DNA of 64,000 bases. Source: Adiantum capillus-veneris. Taxonomy: Eukaryota; Streptophyta; Polypodiopsida; Polypodiales; Pteridaceae. The notes under the pieces are model-generated. The model saw only the letters and a list, made by a program, of their open reading frames with translations. It was not told the origin of the DNA and did no database searches. The stretch covers positions 67,561,370-67,625,369 of the forward strand of contig CM043952.1 in assembly GCA_014529385.2 (NCBI GenBank), read 5' to 3'. The position numbers were made by a program, and so were the translations under genes. This document shows, one piece after another, positions 1-11,292 of the stretch; the first letter of the stretch is position 1, and each line of letters starts with the position of its first letter.

Positions 1-462
1 GAGCAGTGAGAGAGAGGAGTATTGGGAGCTCATCAGCGGCTTAGCTCTTTGGTTCATCTGGCGGGCTCGTTGTTTCCGCATCTTTGAGGCTCGCCCTGTG
101 CCACCAGCAGAGACTGTTCGTGACTTTTGGCTAGAGTTGATCCATACTCTCAGAGGACAGCTTGAGGGACTACAGGGCAGCTCCGACCGCATGCGGGAGC
201 GCCGAGAGGCTTTCCTTCGACTCTGGCGCCCTGGGCCTTTCTACACCATGGTCCAGGGGGTGCTCAGATGGCACTATTGTCCACCTGTGTGGCTCTTCCC
301 TCCTCCCATCTCTTGATTTAGCCCCATTGTATATATGCTGTTTTTTCATTGGGAGAGTCTCCCCATCATGCTTGTTGTAGCCCTCTTCTGCAGAGGTGGA
401 TGTAGCCCTATGGGCAGTTTTCATTAACTAATAGAAGGATCTTTTTCTCGGAAAAAAAAAAA
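1..462 (+). mobile_element. 3' end of a LINE-type retrotransposon with poly(A) tail
   Basis: Reading the plus strand from base 2 gives an open stretch that includes LALWFIWRARCFR. The minus strand at 4646-5074 carries a matching piece, LTLWFIWQIHNC, next to a reverse-transcriptase zinc-binding region, so both look like the C-terminal tail of a plant LINE second protein. The open frame ends near 316, is followed by about 135 bases of non-coding sequence, and finishes in an A-run at 452-462. Immediately after the A-run, copia coding sequence resumes in frame. This is the arrangement expected if a LINE inserted into a copia element, with the copia 5' half lying left of the window. The target-site duplication cannot be checked because the other side is missing. 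Confidence 0.6.
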
Positions 463-1670
463 CAGCTTTTCTTCATGGTGACATTGATGAAGATATCTAC
501 ATGAAGCAACCTGAGGGTTTTGTAGTTCCTGATAGAAAGGAACTTGTATGCAAACTAAGAAGGGCATTGTATGGTTTGAGGCAGTCATCACGTCAGTGGT
601 ACAAAAAGTTTGATACTTTTATGCTGTCTCAAGGCTTTAAACGCAGCCATTCAGACCATTGTTTGTATACAAAGAAGGATAATGATGGAAGTCCTATAAT
701 CCTTGTGCTATATGTAGATGATATGTTGATTGCTGGGAAGCATAAGTCTACCATTGATGCTCTTAAACGTCAGCTGAATTCAGCTTTTGCAATGAAGGAT
801 TTAGGTGATGCTGAGCACATCTTGGGCATGAGAATCAAGAGAGATAGAAAGCTGAAATTGCTCTTCTTATCTCAAGAAAAGTACATTGCTAAAGTACTTG
901 ACAGGTTTAACATGGTTGAAGCTAAGTCACTTGGAGTACCTTTACCTCCACACACAAAACTTAGCAAAGCTGATTGCCCAAAGGATGACGTGGCAGTGAA
1001 TGCTATGAAGGGAATCCCTTATGCATCAGCTTGTGGTTCTCTTATGTATGCTATGGTTGCCACTCGTCCTGACATTGCCCATGCGGTGGGAGTTGTTAGT
1101 AGATACATGTCCAATCCCGGCAAAGCACATTGGGAAGTTGTGAAATGCATTCTGAGATACTTGTCAGGTACACAATCTAGGTGTATATGCTATGGCAAAA
1201 GTGACCTGAAGTTGCAGGGCTATTGTGATGCAGATATGGCAGGTGACTTGGATACCAGGAAGTCCACTAGTGGCTATGTGTTTGCTATTGCTGGTGGTGC
1301 TGTCTCTTGGTGTTCATGACTGCAGAAAATTGTGGCATTGAGTACTACTGAGGCTGAATATATTTCAGCCACTGAGGCTTCTAAAGAGGCAATATGGTTG
1401 GGCAGACTTTTCAAAGAGCTTGGTATGCCTGCTAGTACTCCTGTCTTGGGATGTGATAGCCAAAGTGCTGTCTATTTGGCCAAGAATGCCATGTTTCATG
1501 CACGGACAAAGCACATTGATGTGCGATACCACTTCATACGACAGGTATTGGAGGATGGTCTAGTCACCTTGACTAAGATTCACTCACAGGATAACCCTGT
1601 AGATGTTCTCACCAAGAGTCTTGCTAAGGCTCAACATGAGCATTGCATACAGCTGGTGGGAGTTGGTTAA
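462..1670 (+). pseudogene. Ty1/copia pol, reverse transcriptase and RNase H (5'-truncated)
   Basis: The frame runs TAFLHGDIDEDIYMKQPEGF, then LRRALYGLRQS, the YVDDML catalytic box near 708-727, the block ATRPDIAHAVG, and the RNase H segments YCDADMAGD and LSTTEAEYIS. These are the standard copia pol C-terminal landmarks in the usual order. A single in-frame TGA at 1317-1319 sits where the family usually has the R of W-S-S-R-L-Q, which fits a CGA to TGA change. The frame ends with a TAA at 1668-1670, just before a purine tract and the 3' LTR. The start is the LINE junction, not a biological start. Protease and integrase are outside the window. Confidence 0.93.
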
Positions 1671-1705
1671 CTTAAAGGCGTCGTTTATGCCTTTAAGTGG
1701 GAGGT

Positions 1706-1854
1706 TGTTGGGTTAAAGGCCTAAATAACCCCTTTTTGTACATTTTTATACTTTGTCCAGGTTCATATTGAACCTGGACACATTTTTTAAAGGTCACTTA
1801 AAATAAAAGTGGAAAAATCCAAAACTCACTTATTGAGTTTTCCCCAAAAACGTG

Positions 1855-1897
<43 letters not shown>

Positions 1898-2025
1898 CCT
1901 CTTCGTTCTGCTAGTGCTTCCCTTCTGCAGCACAATGCCTCCGCTTCAAGCCTCAAGGCCTGCACATCTTCGCGTGCTCTATCACTTGCACACACCGCCG
2001 CGCGCTCATCACTGCTCTCACAAGC
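1706..2025 (+). repeat. 3' LTR of the copia element, right edge uncertain
   Basis: A polypurine stretch (AAGTGGGAGG, 1695-1704) comes directly before TGTTGGG at 1706, the usual LTR start. The LTR contains a short hairpin around CCAGGTTCATATTGAACCTGG (1757-1777), then the CT microsatellite at 1857-1892. The right edge is placed where gypsy coding sequence on the other strand stops making sense (about 2025); no clean CA end or target duplication was found. Confidence 0.6.
1857..1892. repeat. CT dinucleotide microsatellite
   Basis: Uninterrupted CT repeat of about 18 units inside the copia LTR. Confidence 0.97.
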
Positions 2026-3290
2026 TACTACCCGACCATCTTGCATTAGCACTGCTCCGATGCTATTGCCACATGCGTCACATTGGACCACAGACGACTT
2101 CCTGAGATTTGGTAAAACAATCACGGGATCCGAAGTCAACTTTTCTTTTAATAGACTGAAAGCTGAAATCTCTCTTTGGGTCCATTTGAAAGTGACCTCT
2201 TTCTTTTGCAAAGCGTGAAGAGGTGAAGCTATCTTTGCAAAATTCCTGATAAACTTTCTATAATATGAGCACAATCTCAAGAAGCTTTGGACATCGTGCT
2301 CAGTCTTTAAGTCTGGCCATGGCTTGATAGCTTCAACCTTTGCGGGATCCATTTAAACACAATCCTTTGACACTATGTGGCCAAGAAAGTGGATCTCTTC
2401 GAAGAAGAATTCACTTTTCTTAGGATTGACAAGTAACCTGTGACTGTGTGGCTCTTCGAACACAATGGTCAAGTGATGCCTTTGATCCTCTTCATTCTTC
2501 AAATAGACTATCATGTCATCAAAGAATGTGCCAACAAACTTTTGATGCGAGCGGAAAATCCGGTCCATCATCTTGTTGAACGTAGCAGGAGCATTTGTAA
2601 GACCAAATGGCATCACTAGAAACTCATAGAGACCAAATGTTGTCCTATTTGCAGTCTTGTGTACATCCTCTGGCCTTATACGAATCTGATGGTACCCACT
2701 CTTAAGGTCTATCCTGTTGAAAATTGCAACATCCTCTAAATGGTCAAGAATATCATCAATCCTTGGGATAGGAAGCCTGTTCTTGATGGTATTCTTATTC
2801 AACGCACGGTAGTCAATACACATGCGCCAAGAGCCATCCTTCTTCTGCACTCGGAGCACTGGGGAGCAAAAAGGTGAAGAACTAGGCTGAATCAACCCCT
2901 TCTCTAAAAGCTCCTCAACCTGGCCCATAATCTTTTTCTATCGAGTCGCACTAACCCTGTAGGGAGGTCTGTTTGGTGGGCTACACCCTGGCACCAAATC
3001 TATCGCATGGTCCTCAGGCCTCTCCGATGGCAATTGTGACGGTAATGAATTAGAAAAACAGTCATTAAACTCTCGCAAAAATGCTGATCCTTCTCTATCT
3101 AACACATATAAATTTGACTGACAACTATCTGAAACATCACGTGCAAAAATCAAGTACACAGACAGATGATTCTTAATTACAGAAGTGATAGCCGAAGCAG
3201 ATACAATAGGGACAAAACTCCCCTTTGAGATCTACGTTCAAAACGTGAGTTTTGTCCTTATGCTGAAGGGTGATCGTTTTGCCGAAGACA
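2025..3290 (-). pseudogene. Ty3/gypsy pol fragment (PR-RT linker, RT, start of RNase H)
   Basis: Minus-strand translation gives the linker ending in RPPYRVSATR, then [14 protein letters not shown], the block [29 protein letters not shown], and FFDDMIVY as the catalytic D-D box. It continues with [22 protein letters not shown] and VQCDACGNSIGAVLMQDGR, the beginning of RNase H. These are diagnostic gypsy reverse-transcriptase blocks. A TAG near 2938 interrupts the linker, and the frame shifts near 2352. The sequence stops abruptly at the copia LTR around 2025, so most of RNase H and all of integrase are missing. Confidence 0.92.
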
Positions 3291-4254
3291 TCCAGCATTC
3301 CATGTATCTTTTATCATTCGAGTCAGCTGGTCTTTTCCTTTGTGGACAATCTGTAGCAAAGTGACGAGGCTGCTTGCATATAAAGCATTTATTCTCAGTC
3401 ATCAAGACCTTTTCCTCGAGCGACTTATGCACAAAAGGCTTCCTTTCTGTTTCTTTGCCTGCACTCCAGAAGTCCCGGCTGAGTCCTTGTCCTTGTTGAC
3501 CTTTTCTGACCCCTGTGACGCTTCAAGAGCCGTTTTCACAAAGGGCTTCTTTGCTGAATTTTTCTTTTGCTGCTCCCCTTTCACGTTGCCCAGAAACCCA
3601 CTGTCCTCTCCCTTCAACAAGGCAAGACTAGTGTTAGCAACTTCCATAAGCTGAGTGAGGGTAGCCACTCTGTTCTTTGTACAATAATCTCGAAGCCCTT
3701 TAGGCAACCCACAACAATACTTCTCGATCTGCTCTGTTAGTGGCACAAACCTGTAGGAGGTTACGGAGAGCAACGCTTTACAAAACCTCTGATTGTACTC
3801 CCGAAGGCTCTTGCAAGTAGCCGCAATGAGTTGGTGCCAATCCATCATGACATCAGCTTTAAATTCATTTGACAGCCACACAGAAGCAAACATTTGCTTG
3901 AAGTATACTCATGTGGCGGGTGCCTGCCCTTGCATCAACAATGTTGTCCACCATGTAAGCGCATTGTCTTTCAAGAAAGTGGCAGCTTTCCTGACCTTAA
4001 GAGGCCTCTATAAAATTCTCTCTTGCGTAAGCTGTATCAAACTAGTGGAGGAAAGTAAGAGCCTTTGCCTTATCCTCAAAGCCGCTGAAAGTGCTAAACT
4101 TTACAGTTGCACCACCTTCTTTGTAAGCTTTTGGCTTTTCCAGTGCCCCCAAATTGTCAACATGGGCACTGTAGTAGGGATCATAGCATTCCTTGGCCAT
4201 TGACGTTTTGCATCGTACGTGCCATATCTGGCTGCTGTCCAGAGAAACCAGCAT
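3290..4254 (-). pseudogene. Ty3/gypsy gag fragment with CCHC zinc knuckle
   Basis: This is the upstream part of the same element. It reads MAKECYDPYYSAHVDNLG near 4200, continues through a gag core (LREYNQRFCKALLSV, ending TLTQLMEVANTSLALL), and reaches a zinc knuckle CFICKQPRHFATDCP near 3350-3380. The protease active site expected between the knuckle and the PR-RT linker is absent, so an internal deletion probably removed it around 3290. At least one frame break lies between 3893 and 4042. No LTR is recognisable to the right; a LINE fragment begins there. Confidence 0.85.
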
Positions 4255-5144
4255 GCCAAAATTGCCTTGTGGCGATGCTCAAGCGCTAGTCGTGCATATT
4301 TGTTGCGTGGGAGCTCCCATGTGCTATGAATGAAAGATATTGATCTAGTAGGAGCCTTGAATACGATCATTGGTGCACTCATTTCAGCTCCGGTAATCTC
4401 ATGTGGCACTAAGGCTTTCATCCGGATCAGCTTGCAGATCATGGATACAAGTGGTCTTGGCTCTCTCCATGGATCTCCATCCTTCATATGTGCACCCTGA
4501 TCTACTATGATGATCCAGGTAGGCCGCCAAATTTGCACTCCATAAAGCATGGTAAGTGTCAAATAGCCACAACTTAGTGTGCATAGCTCCTGAAACTACA
4601 CCTATGAACATATCCTCTCTAGTCCTCCTAATGGTGCATATCCCCTCACAATATTATCGTCATTAAGCAATAGAGGTATCCTTGTACCTGACAATTGTGT
4701 ATCTGCCAGATGAACCAAAGTGTCAGGCTGCAAATGAGCTCCCAACACTCCTCTCTCTTATTGCACCACTCCTGTGGAGTAAGCTCTGTAGGCTGGAGTG
4801 TAGGTCGACCCCCTTGCATCACTATCATCGTGCTGGTGGAGGATAGCTCAAACTGTAGTGCCTGGCCCGTGAGAGTGGACCAAGCAGTTGCCCGCCCCCC
4901 AAGTGTACTGCCATGCTGAGCTGGCATCAGCTGAAGGACACGAAGCCAAACCAGCTGTGCCATAGGACAGTCCCAAAGACAATGACGCTGACTCCACAGG
5001 ATGGTCACAAGCTGCGCATGCTGCCGAGAGACCACTATGTACAAGCGCTCCCACTGCTGTAGCTCTATGTGCAACCAGCCATTGGAACAAAGTGACTCGC
5101 CGCGGCTGTCTGGCGTTAGTGGGGATGTGGTGGTATTTAGTCAA
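4255..5144 (-). mobile_element. LINE 3' region with RT zinc-binding (zf-RVT) domain
   Basis: Two overlapping minus-strand frames make up a broken zf-RVT domain. One reads RRVTLFQWLVAHRATAVGA then C-x2-C at CAACDHP. The other reads LWDCPMAQLVWLRVLQLMP and then EECWELICSLTLWFIWQI. The motif order (basic block, C-x2-C, H/W-D-C-P) is that found at the end of plant LINE ORF2 proteins. The frame changes near 4990. The part from 4255 to 4640 keeps partly open frames on the minus strand, but I recognise nothing in it; it may be the LINE's 3' tail. Confidence 0.7.
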
Positions 5145-5238
5145 TACTATGTACGATGGAGCTGATGGTTATATTGTCTTGTGAGTGACTACCATGGGTT
5201 TATAGCTTGCACTTTCCTCTAAGGGTGAATTTGGGCTT
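5115..5238. repeat. Direct repeat, left copy
   Basis: About 124 bp starting GTTAGTGGGGATG that recurs at 5594-5716 with roughly a dozen differences. It lies at the inner edge of the LINE fragment and just upstream of the host-gene exons. No coding function is seen. Confidence 0.85.
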
Positions 5239-5593
5239 ATCCTACATTCATCTAGGTATATTTTTAGTTGTATAGCGGACATGCCGACTCCACATTGTGA
5301 AGTTTTTGTCCGAATATTGATGAGTTGATATTGTGCTAATTCTTTCCATCTTTTGTGGTGTGTATGTCCTATCAACTAGCTCATTATTGTGCTAGTTTTT
5401 CCAATTTAATGCTTCTTTCAGTGCAAGGCTTCATTATGGTTCAGTTTGCCTTTGATCTCCGGAGTCATGGCAGAAATTCAGTACGCTGAACTTCGTGTTG
5501 ATGTATGCTCATGTGTGTGCACGTGTGGGGTGTGTTGTGTTTGGGAGAATATATTAGTACCTAATTCTACATCTACAATTGGGCACTGGCGAC

Positions 5594-5716
5594 GTTAGTG
5601 GGGATGTTGTTGTATTTAGTCAATACTATGCATGATGGAGCTGATGGTTATATTGTCTTGTGGGTGACTACCAAGGGTCTATACCTTGCACTTTCCTTTA
5701 AGGGTGAATCTGGGCT
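5594..5716. repeat. Direct repeat, right copy
   Basis: Second copy of the 124-bp repeat found at 5115-5238, same orientation. The 355 bases between the copies hold no recognisable gene. Confidence 0.85.
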
Positions 5717-5821
5717 CTTGATTCCATCTCTTGATTTTATGTTATGTGCAAGGGTTTTTACCTTCTAAATTTTGAAGGTTAGGCCTTTCTGACCTTATGA
5801 AGGTGTTATTGTTTGTCACAG

Positions 5822-7847
5822 GAAATAGTCTTAAATCTTGTGAAGGAGGTGAGTGATCTTCGAGGGAAGGCTGATCTAGAGAGGGCTGCAGTGTTGAGGG
5901 CGAAAAGCGAAGCTGCTACAAAGGAAGAGAGCTTATTGAAAAAAGCAGATGAGTTACGCGAGAAAGTTACACAAAAGAAACAGGATAATTTTCTGGTAGC
6001 TAGTTATCTTTTTGGTTGCCTCTATAGTACCCCTGCAGTGCTTTGACAACTCAATTTGCTAATTTTGTTTTTTGTGATTATCTAGCGCATGGGTGAAATC
6101 TATGGAGAGAAGGCTGTGTTAGCTACTGAGGCAAGAGGATTGAAATTGAGATTGGAGCAAGTGAAACTGCAAAAGGAAAAAGCTGTAACAACACTTCATG
6201 AGGTAATTTGTTTGTCGAAATGATTGCAAGCAAGCATCACTTCTTTACATTAGTATTTTTAGGTGTCTTGGTCTGAGCGAAAGTTAAGGTGTCTTTAGTC
6301 AACCACAGAAAATGTGGCTATAGGATGTTAGTATCATCTTGGATGAGGGGATTGTATTTCTCCTGACACTCTTCGGTGGAAGCAATTGGTACGCACTGGT
6401 TTTTCTTGCTGTAAGAAGTTGCAGCTGTGTACCCCTTTGGTCTGAGGGTCGACATACTGGATTAGGCAAAGAAATTGATCTTACCTCACAAAGATTTACC
6501 AGTGGTTGTTTACCTTGCTCGTCTGTATAAAAAGATGGCACTGGCCGAATATGTGGCCATTGACCTTCTCTAGGTAGGGCTGTAATAATCTTGTCTTTTT
6601 GTGGTGTCTTTATAGATCAAAGTTATGCTGCAACGGTGCTATGAAGAAGCAGTGGAAGAAAGGCTGGCGGCAGAAGAGGATGGGAGAGTGAAGGAGAAAT
6701 TGGCTCAGGATATTTTAGCAGCAGAAGAAGCGTTAATGGCCACAATAGAAGAAGAATCGAGGAAGCTTGACATGGAGGCAGTGGTTTGTTTACAGGTGAG
6801 TGAAGGGAACAGGTTTTTCTCTCTTTCTTGAAGTCCCATAACATGTTACTAAATGTTTTTGGCATGGAATTTTGTACAGCTGAAGGAATTTCTCTCTCAT
6901 CATGGAAGCATTATCGATTCACTACAGTGAGTTTCTGCCCTTTATGTCTGTATCTCATTGGGTCTGGTTCGGTTGACATAAATTATGTGTGAAGCAGCTG
7001 TCTCTTTTAATATTTTTTGTCGGTTTTCACTGCTAGGGGAGAAATGTGCGTCCTTTGCGAAGATGTTGAGTCTTTCAAGGGGCAAGTCGGTGACGGTATG
7101 TGGTCATCTATTAGCACAGAAAGCTTGCCTGCAAATGTGAATCCAGAAGGGCCGTACATCTTTAGAACATGTAAGATGTCCCTCACATCTTTAAGCCAAG
7201 GATCAGGGCGAAGTTTTGAAGCACTCAATGGCAGCAAGCATGGGATGCATGCATCGTCAAGAAGCCAAGAGACTGCAGGTAATGCTGTTGAACAATTAAA
7301 TGGTGTAAGCCACAGTAATGGTGAAGACCTTCGACAGCAATTGAAGGTCGAAGAGGGTGGTGGTTGGCGCCTAAGTCTTGCAAATAGCGACTCAACTCTC
7401 TGCAACAGTGATGCCGTTATGACGTGTAACAGGGCTTCTTCTCTCTCCAGTAGTAGTACCAGCAATGAAAGAAACTGTGACTGGCACCAAAGACTCACCA
7501 ACAGCGAGTCTCTTTTTGGTGATGTTATGGAGGCAATGAGCAGCCCCTTAACAGAGCGTAGCATGAGAAGCGATATTCAGAGAACACATTCATTCGTTGA
7601 CAATTCGACAATGTTCAATAAATTATCATCCCCATCATCAAACAGAAGTTGGGCTTCCTCAAGTGGATCTAGTGATGGATTCACATACCCTTCAAATAAT
7701 CCTCATACTGTGGAAAAATTGAACTTCCTAAGCGCACCATGTGCAGGTGATGGTTGGGTTTTTACTCCAAATCAGATGGAGGAGAGCAAGTCCTCCACCA
7801 GTAGCTCATTGATCAAGGTTGAGGCAGAAGATTACCGCTCCGATTGA
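5822..7847 (+). CDS. Host coiled-coil protein, five 3' exons (CUE-like family suspected)
   Basis: Five exons with consistent phases are visible: 5822-5995, 6086-6202, 6616-6795, 6880-6926 and 7037-7847, each bounded by AG and GT; the last intron splits a CAG codon. The first three encode an almost purely helical, Glu/Lys-rich coiled coil (NLVKEVSDLRGKADLERA, RGLKLRLEQVKLQKEKAV, EERLAAEEDGRVKEKLA). The fourth/fifth junction reads FLSHHGSIIDSLQGEMCVLC. The long last exon is Ser/Asn-rich, looks disordered, and ends in a TGA at 7845-7847. The coiled coil followed by an H-G-x-I-x-D-x-L-Q-G-E block recalls plant CUE-domain proteins, but the CUE part would be upstream and is not seen, so the family name is tentative. 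The retroelement cluster at 1-5.7 kb may sit in a long intron of this gene. Confidence 0.75.
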
Positions 7848-9540
7848 AGATTTATTGTGGCCATTGTGATGTGAAGTTCCTAGTCGGAGGCGCTCTCGAT
7901 TTTTTGAGGTTTCATTTTTGACTCATTTAAATGATGGCACTCTCTTGTAACCATTCATAGGAGAATTTTTTTCAGCCTACTGTACCAGGGGGGATGCGTC
8001 ATTCAGCCGGTAATATTTATCTCAAGGAATGTTGAGAAGACAAGCAAATTCAGTCATCCATGATGGGGATAATGCACCTCAACAGTTTCTATATATACAG
8101 TCAGCTACGAAAATTCCTGTATATACTTGTAATGGTATTATTTTGGTTGTCTTCAGTACTCGAGTAAAGGGGAAAATGTCTTTTAGGAAAAAAACCTTCG
8201 TTTTCAGATAGTAGTTGCATATGGTTTATTGATTTGTGTATCATGCTCCATTGATGTGCCAGAAAGACCTGAAGTACAGAAGGATTTTCTGTTTTGTAAC
8301 ATTCACTAACATCATTTTGATACCCAATTTGTGGACTTCGGTTTGTCGAGGCAACTTATGCCAAATTGTGTGCTTCGATAATTTAATACTGAAAGTTGTT
8401 CGGCTGTTTTGTCAAGCTTTTTGTTAACTCGATCCCATAGTACCTCATGTTTGGAATATGGATGTTAATTTTATGCATTGATGTTATCGTCTATCCATGT
8501 CTTGGATTGTGGTTGCCTTGATTATGTCCTTGAGTGATGATCGAAGCTGCTTTTTGTTGCTTTTCTACATTTTCTTTGTGTGTGTGGATGTTGGTTACCA
8601 TTGCCATTTTGGCCATTTTGGAATCTTCCCACCGATGAAAAGCTTGTGATATTCTTATTTTCCCGATTGTTTCAAGGCTTGACCCATATCATATGTGAAG
8701 AAATGCTCCCAGAGTGGATGCCCCATATTTCAAATATTCCACCTTATGGTCTCTGGAGTTCCATTATGTGTGCAAATGAGGGTTCCTACTAGTGATCTCT
8801 CTCTGTATAGAGTGATTGCTCCCTCTACTGTACCATTAGGCTGCACATTGTCATAGTCATGATGTGAGGCTCTTCTTGCAGAAGAGCATTCCAAACTTTA
8901 GTGTATAGTCAATGTGTTCAGAGAAACTTACCCACATGTAGAATAATCATGGTCAACGTGCAATGCGTTTCGATAGGGGGTGAAACTTGCAAACTCTTGA
9001 AACGTTTCAGATGGTGCTCAGAACGCCCTACATGAAACTTCTCTCAAGCGTTGCTAAAATTTTTACTACGGCTGGCCAATGAATGTCTTAATTTGTATGT
9101 AATGGTATTTAGGTCCAACGTCTTGCCTCCGCTTTCTCATATGGTAAATTGGAATGAAATGTTTCACGAGCTATAAATAGTCCCAAATAAGCAAATCAGT
9201 ACCTTGCTTGAGATAGATGAGTTTTATTGAATTTTTGAGATCTTTTACCGCCTAAAATCAAATCTTGCGACTTCAAACCTGGGTGTTAAAGTTAGGTTCT
9301 GCTCGTCATAGCATTAGTAGAAAAACAAGTATTGATTGTAATGTAGGCGAGGTGAACCTACTTCATAAGGAATGAGCTTCTCAAGTCCATGTTTGCACAA
9401 TATGAGAGGCTCGAGCAATCCATTGCCTTCCGAGATACATTTTAAAGTTGCATTTCACTTTCCAGTGCCTCTTCTACAGCAAAGGAATGCCTTCTTATTG
9501 TTAAATTGACCTTAATGGCCGTATCAGTCTTGCAGAATCA
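7848..9540. other. 3' flank of the coiled-coil gene, no further gene seen
   Basis: The first 400 bases or so are probably 3' UTR. The rest is AT-rich with only short spurious frames and no transposon landmark I recognise. Confidence 0.6.
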
Positions 9541-9625
9541 GCACAAATCAAAGGACTTGGATAATTACTATTTTGTTAAAGGAAATTGCAAACGTGCAAG
9601 TGGGAGACATGGTTCATATTGCCCT

Positions 9626-9657
<32 letters not shown>

Positions 9658-9661
9658 CTCC

Positions 9662-9696
<35 letters not shown>

Positions 9697-9787
9697 ACAA
9701 ATCAAAGGACTTGGATTATTACTATTTTGTTAAAGGAAATTGCAAACGTGCAAGTGGGAGACATGGTTCATATTGCCTTGCCCCCAA

Positions 9788-9866
<79 letters not shown>
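9541..9866. repeat. Duplicated unit carrying C-run, CT and CA microsatellites
   Basis: A block beginning AAATCAAAGGACTTGGAT at 9545 and again at 9699 is nearly identical for about 80 bp. Each copy is followed by a run of C, then CT, then CA repeats. This is a two-unit tandem duplication of about 153 bp with unstable simple repeats. Long frames here code only for Pro/Ser/His-Thr runs and are artefacts. Confidence 0.9.
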
Positions 9867-9868
<2 letters not shown>

Positions 9869-11137
9869 CAAGGTGAACCTCATGTAGGCATTCTAAAACC
9901 AAAAGTAAAAGAAGTTGAAAAGCGCACAAAAGCGATGACGGTGGTGACAACAACAAAATTGACAAAATATGGTTGGATTTATCAATTGAGATATGGTGAA
10001 GAGGGGGTGATCAGCCCCCCCTGACTACCATGAGCAGAAAACCCAATACACAATGATCAGATGATGGAAGTGGGTGCCCCCCTAGCCCCATAAATAGGTG
10101 CCCAAGGGGAGGTAGGGAAATGCCAGATAAAATCTCCCATGACCCAACAAGAAAAATGCAGCCTTCTCGAAGCGAGGGATCCCCAAAGACATTGTTCAAG
10201 TTTTAAAACAATATTGGCTTTTCAAAAGCGGAGTTATAAAAGGTTATATGAATTCTCTCTGAGACGAGGTTTTTGGTCCACCCAGCAACACAAATCATTG
10301 GGTGCACTTGTAGTAGGTATGTTAGCCCCAGCTTAAAAGCTTTGGTTCACCACTATTCTTTCTCAACAAAGCTCAAGATGAATAGAACAAGAAATTTACT
10401 TCCTATATAATGTTTAGTGTCCAAGAAACAAGGAGATGGATGTCAATCACCTTCTTGAACTTCTAAGACAATCTCTACTCAAGGAAATTAAATCTAAACA
10501 TTCTATGCACTAGTGAATACAACTCAAGCTATCCAATTCACTAAAGTGTAGGAGGGAAGGGCAAGGATTTTAATCTGACTGCCCATATTTTTTAAGTTCA
10601 GCGTTTAGTTAAATGCATTTACAACAACTTTAAACTCTGGACCTCCCAATTGATATCATATTCTCCCCGAGTATTTGAAGCCTCCAAGACACATCCTACC
10701 GATATGTTCAACCGGTAGAAGTCGGACCACCTACTCATGCATTCAACCTACTAACCATGCTACCATATAATAGTAAACAAAAGCCTCAGCTGGGAGGTCT
10801 TATATCCAAAACACTATTTCAGTGAAAGCTAAGTCCCTTGTTGGAAATGAAAGAAGCTTTGCTTCCTTGAAAGGTTGTTTCACTTTCTTGAAACATTATC
10901 TCGGGATTCTAAAGCCATAGACATGGTCTTCTTGGAACTTAGATTTGAGTGACCTTTGGTGACTCAATTACTTTTCCTTTCTGATGTTTATGGGGTGGCT
11001 TTTGAATATACGCATGATGGGCCTTTTGGATGGCTCTTGAGAAATTTAATACTTGAGTGACCTTTGATAACTCATTGTGGGTCACAAGAAGTTTTGGACA
11101 GATTCTCACAATAATTCTCACATTGTGACATACCTCA
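9867..11137. other. No gene seen
   Basis: AT-rich sequence without long open frames, retroelement motifs or tandem repeats that I can recognise. Confidence 0.55.
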
Positions 11138-11292
11138 ACATCATGAGCTTTGGTGAGGGAGGCACCACATACCTAGCTAGGTACGATTGGGGGCAGGGGA
11201 CCGCCGGCCCGGTGGGGGGGACCGGTGGTCCCTTGCCTCCAATCGTACCTAGCTAGGTATATGGTGCCTCTCGAGCAGAAGCTCATGATGTT
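11138..11292. repeat. Foldback (hairpin) element of about 155 bp
   Basis: The left arm from AACATCATGAGCTT through GGCACCACATACCTAGCTAG and GTACGATTGGGGGCAGGGGA pairs with the right arm, which ends in AGCTCATGATGTT. Each arm is about 65-70 bases with few mismatches, around a GC-rich centre (CCGGCCCGGTGGGGG). It could be a MITE-like foldback or give a long hairpin RNA. No flanking target duplication was identified. Confidence 0.85.

Noticed and set aside
9506-10024. Overlapping frames rich in Pro, Ser-Leu and His-Thr
   Set aside because: Translation of C-runs and CT/CA repeats; no protein.
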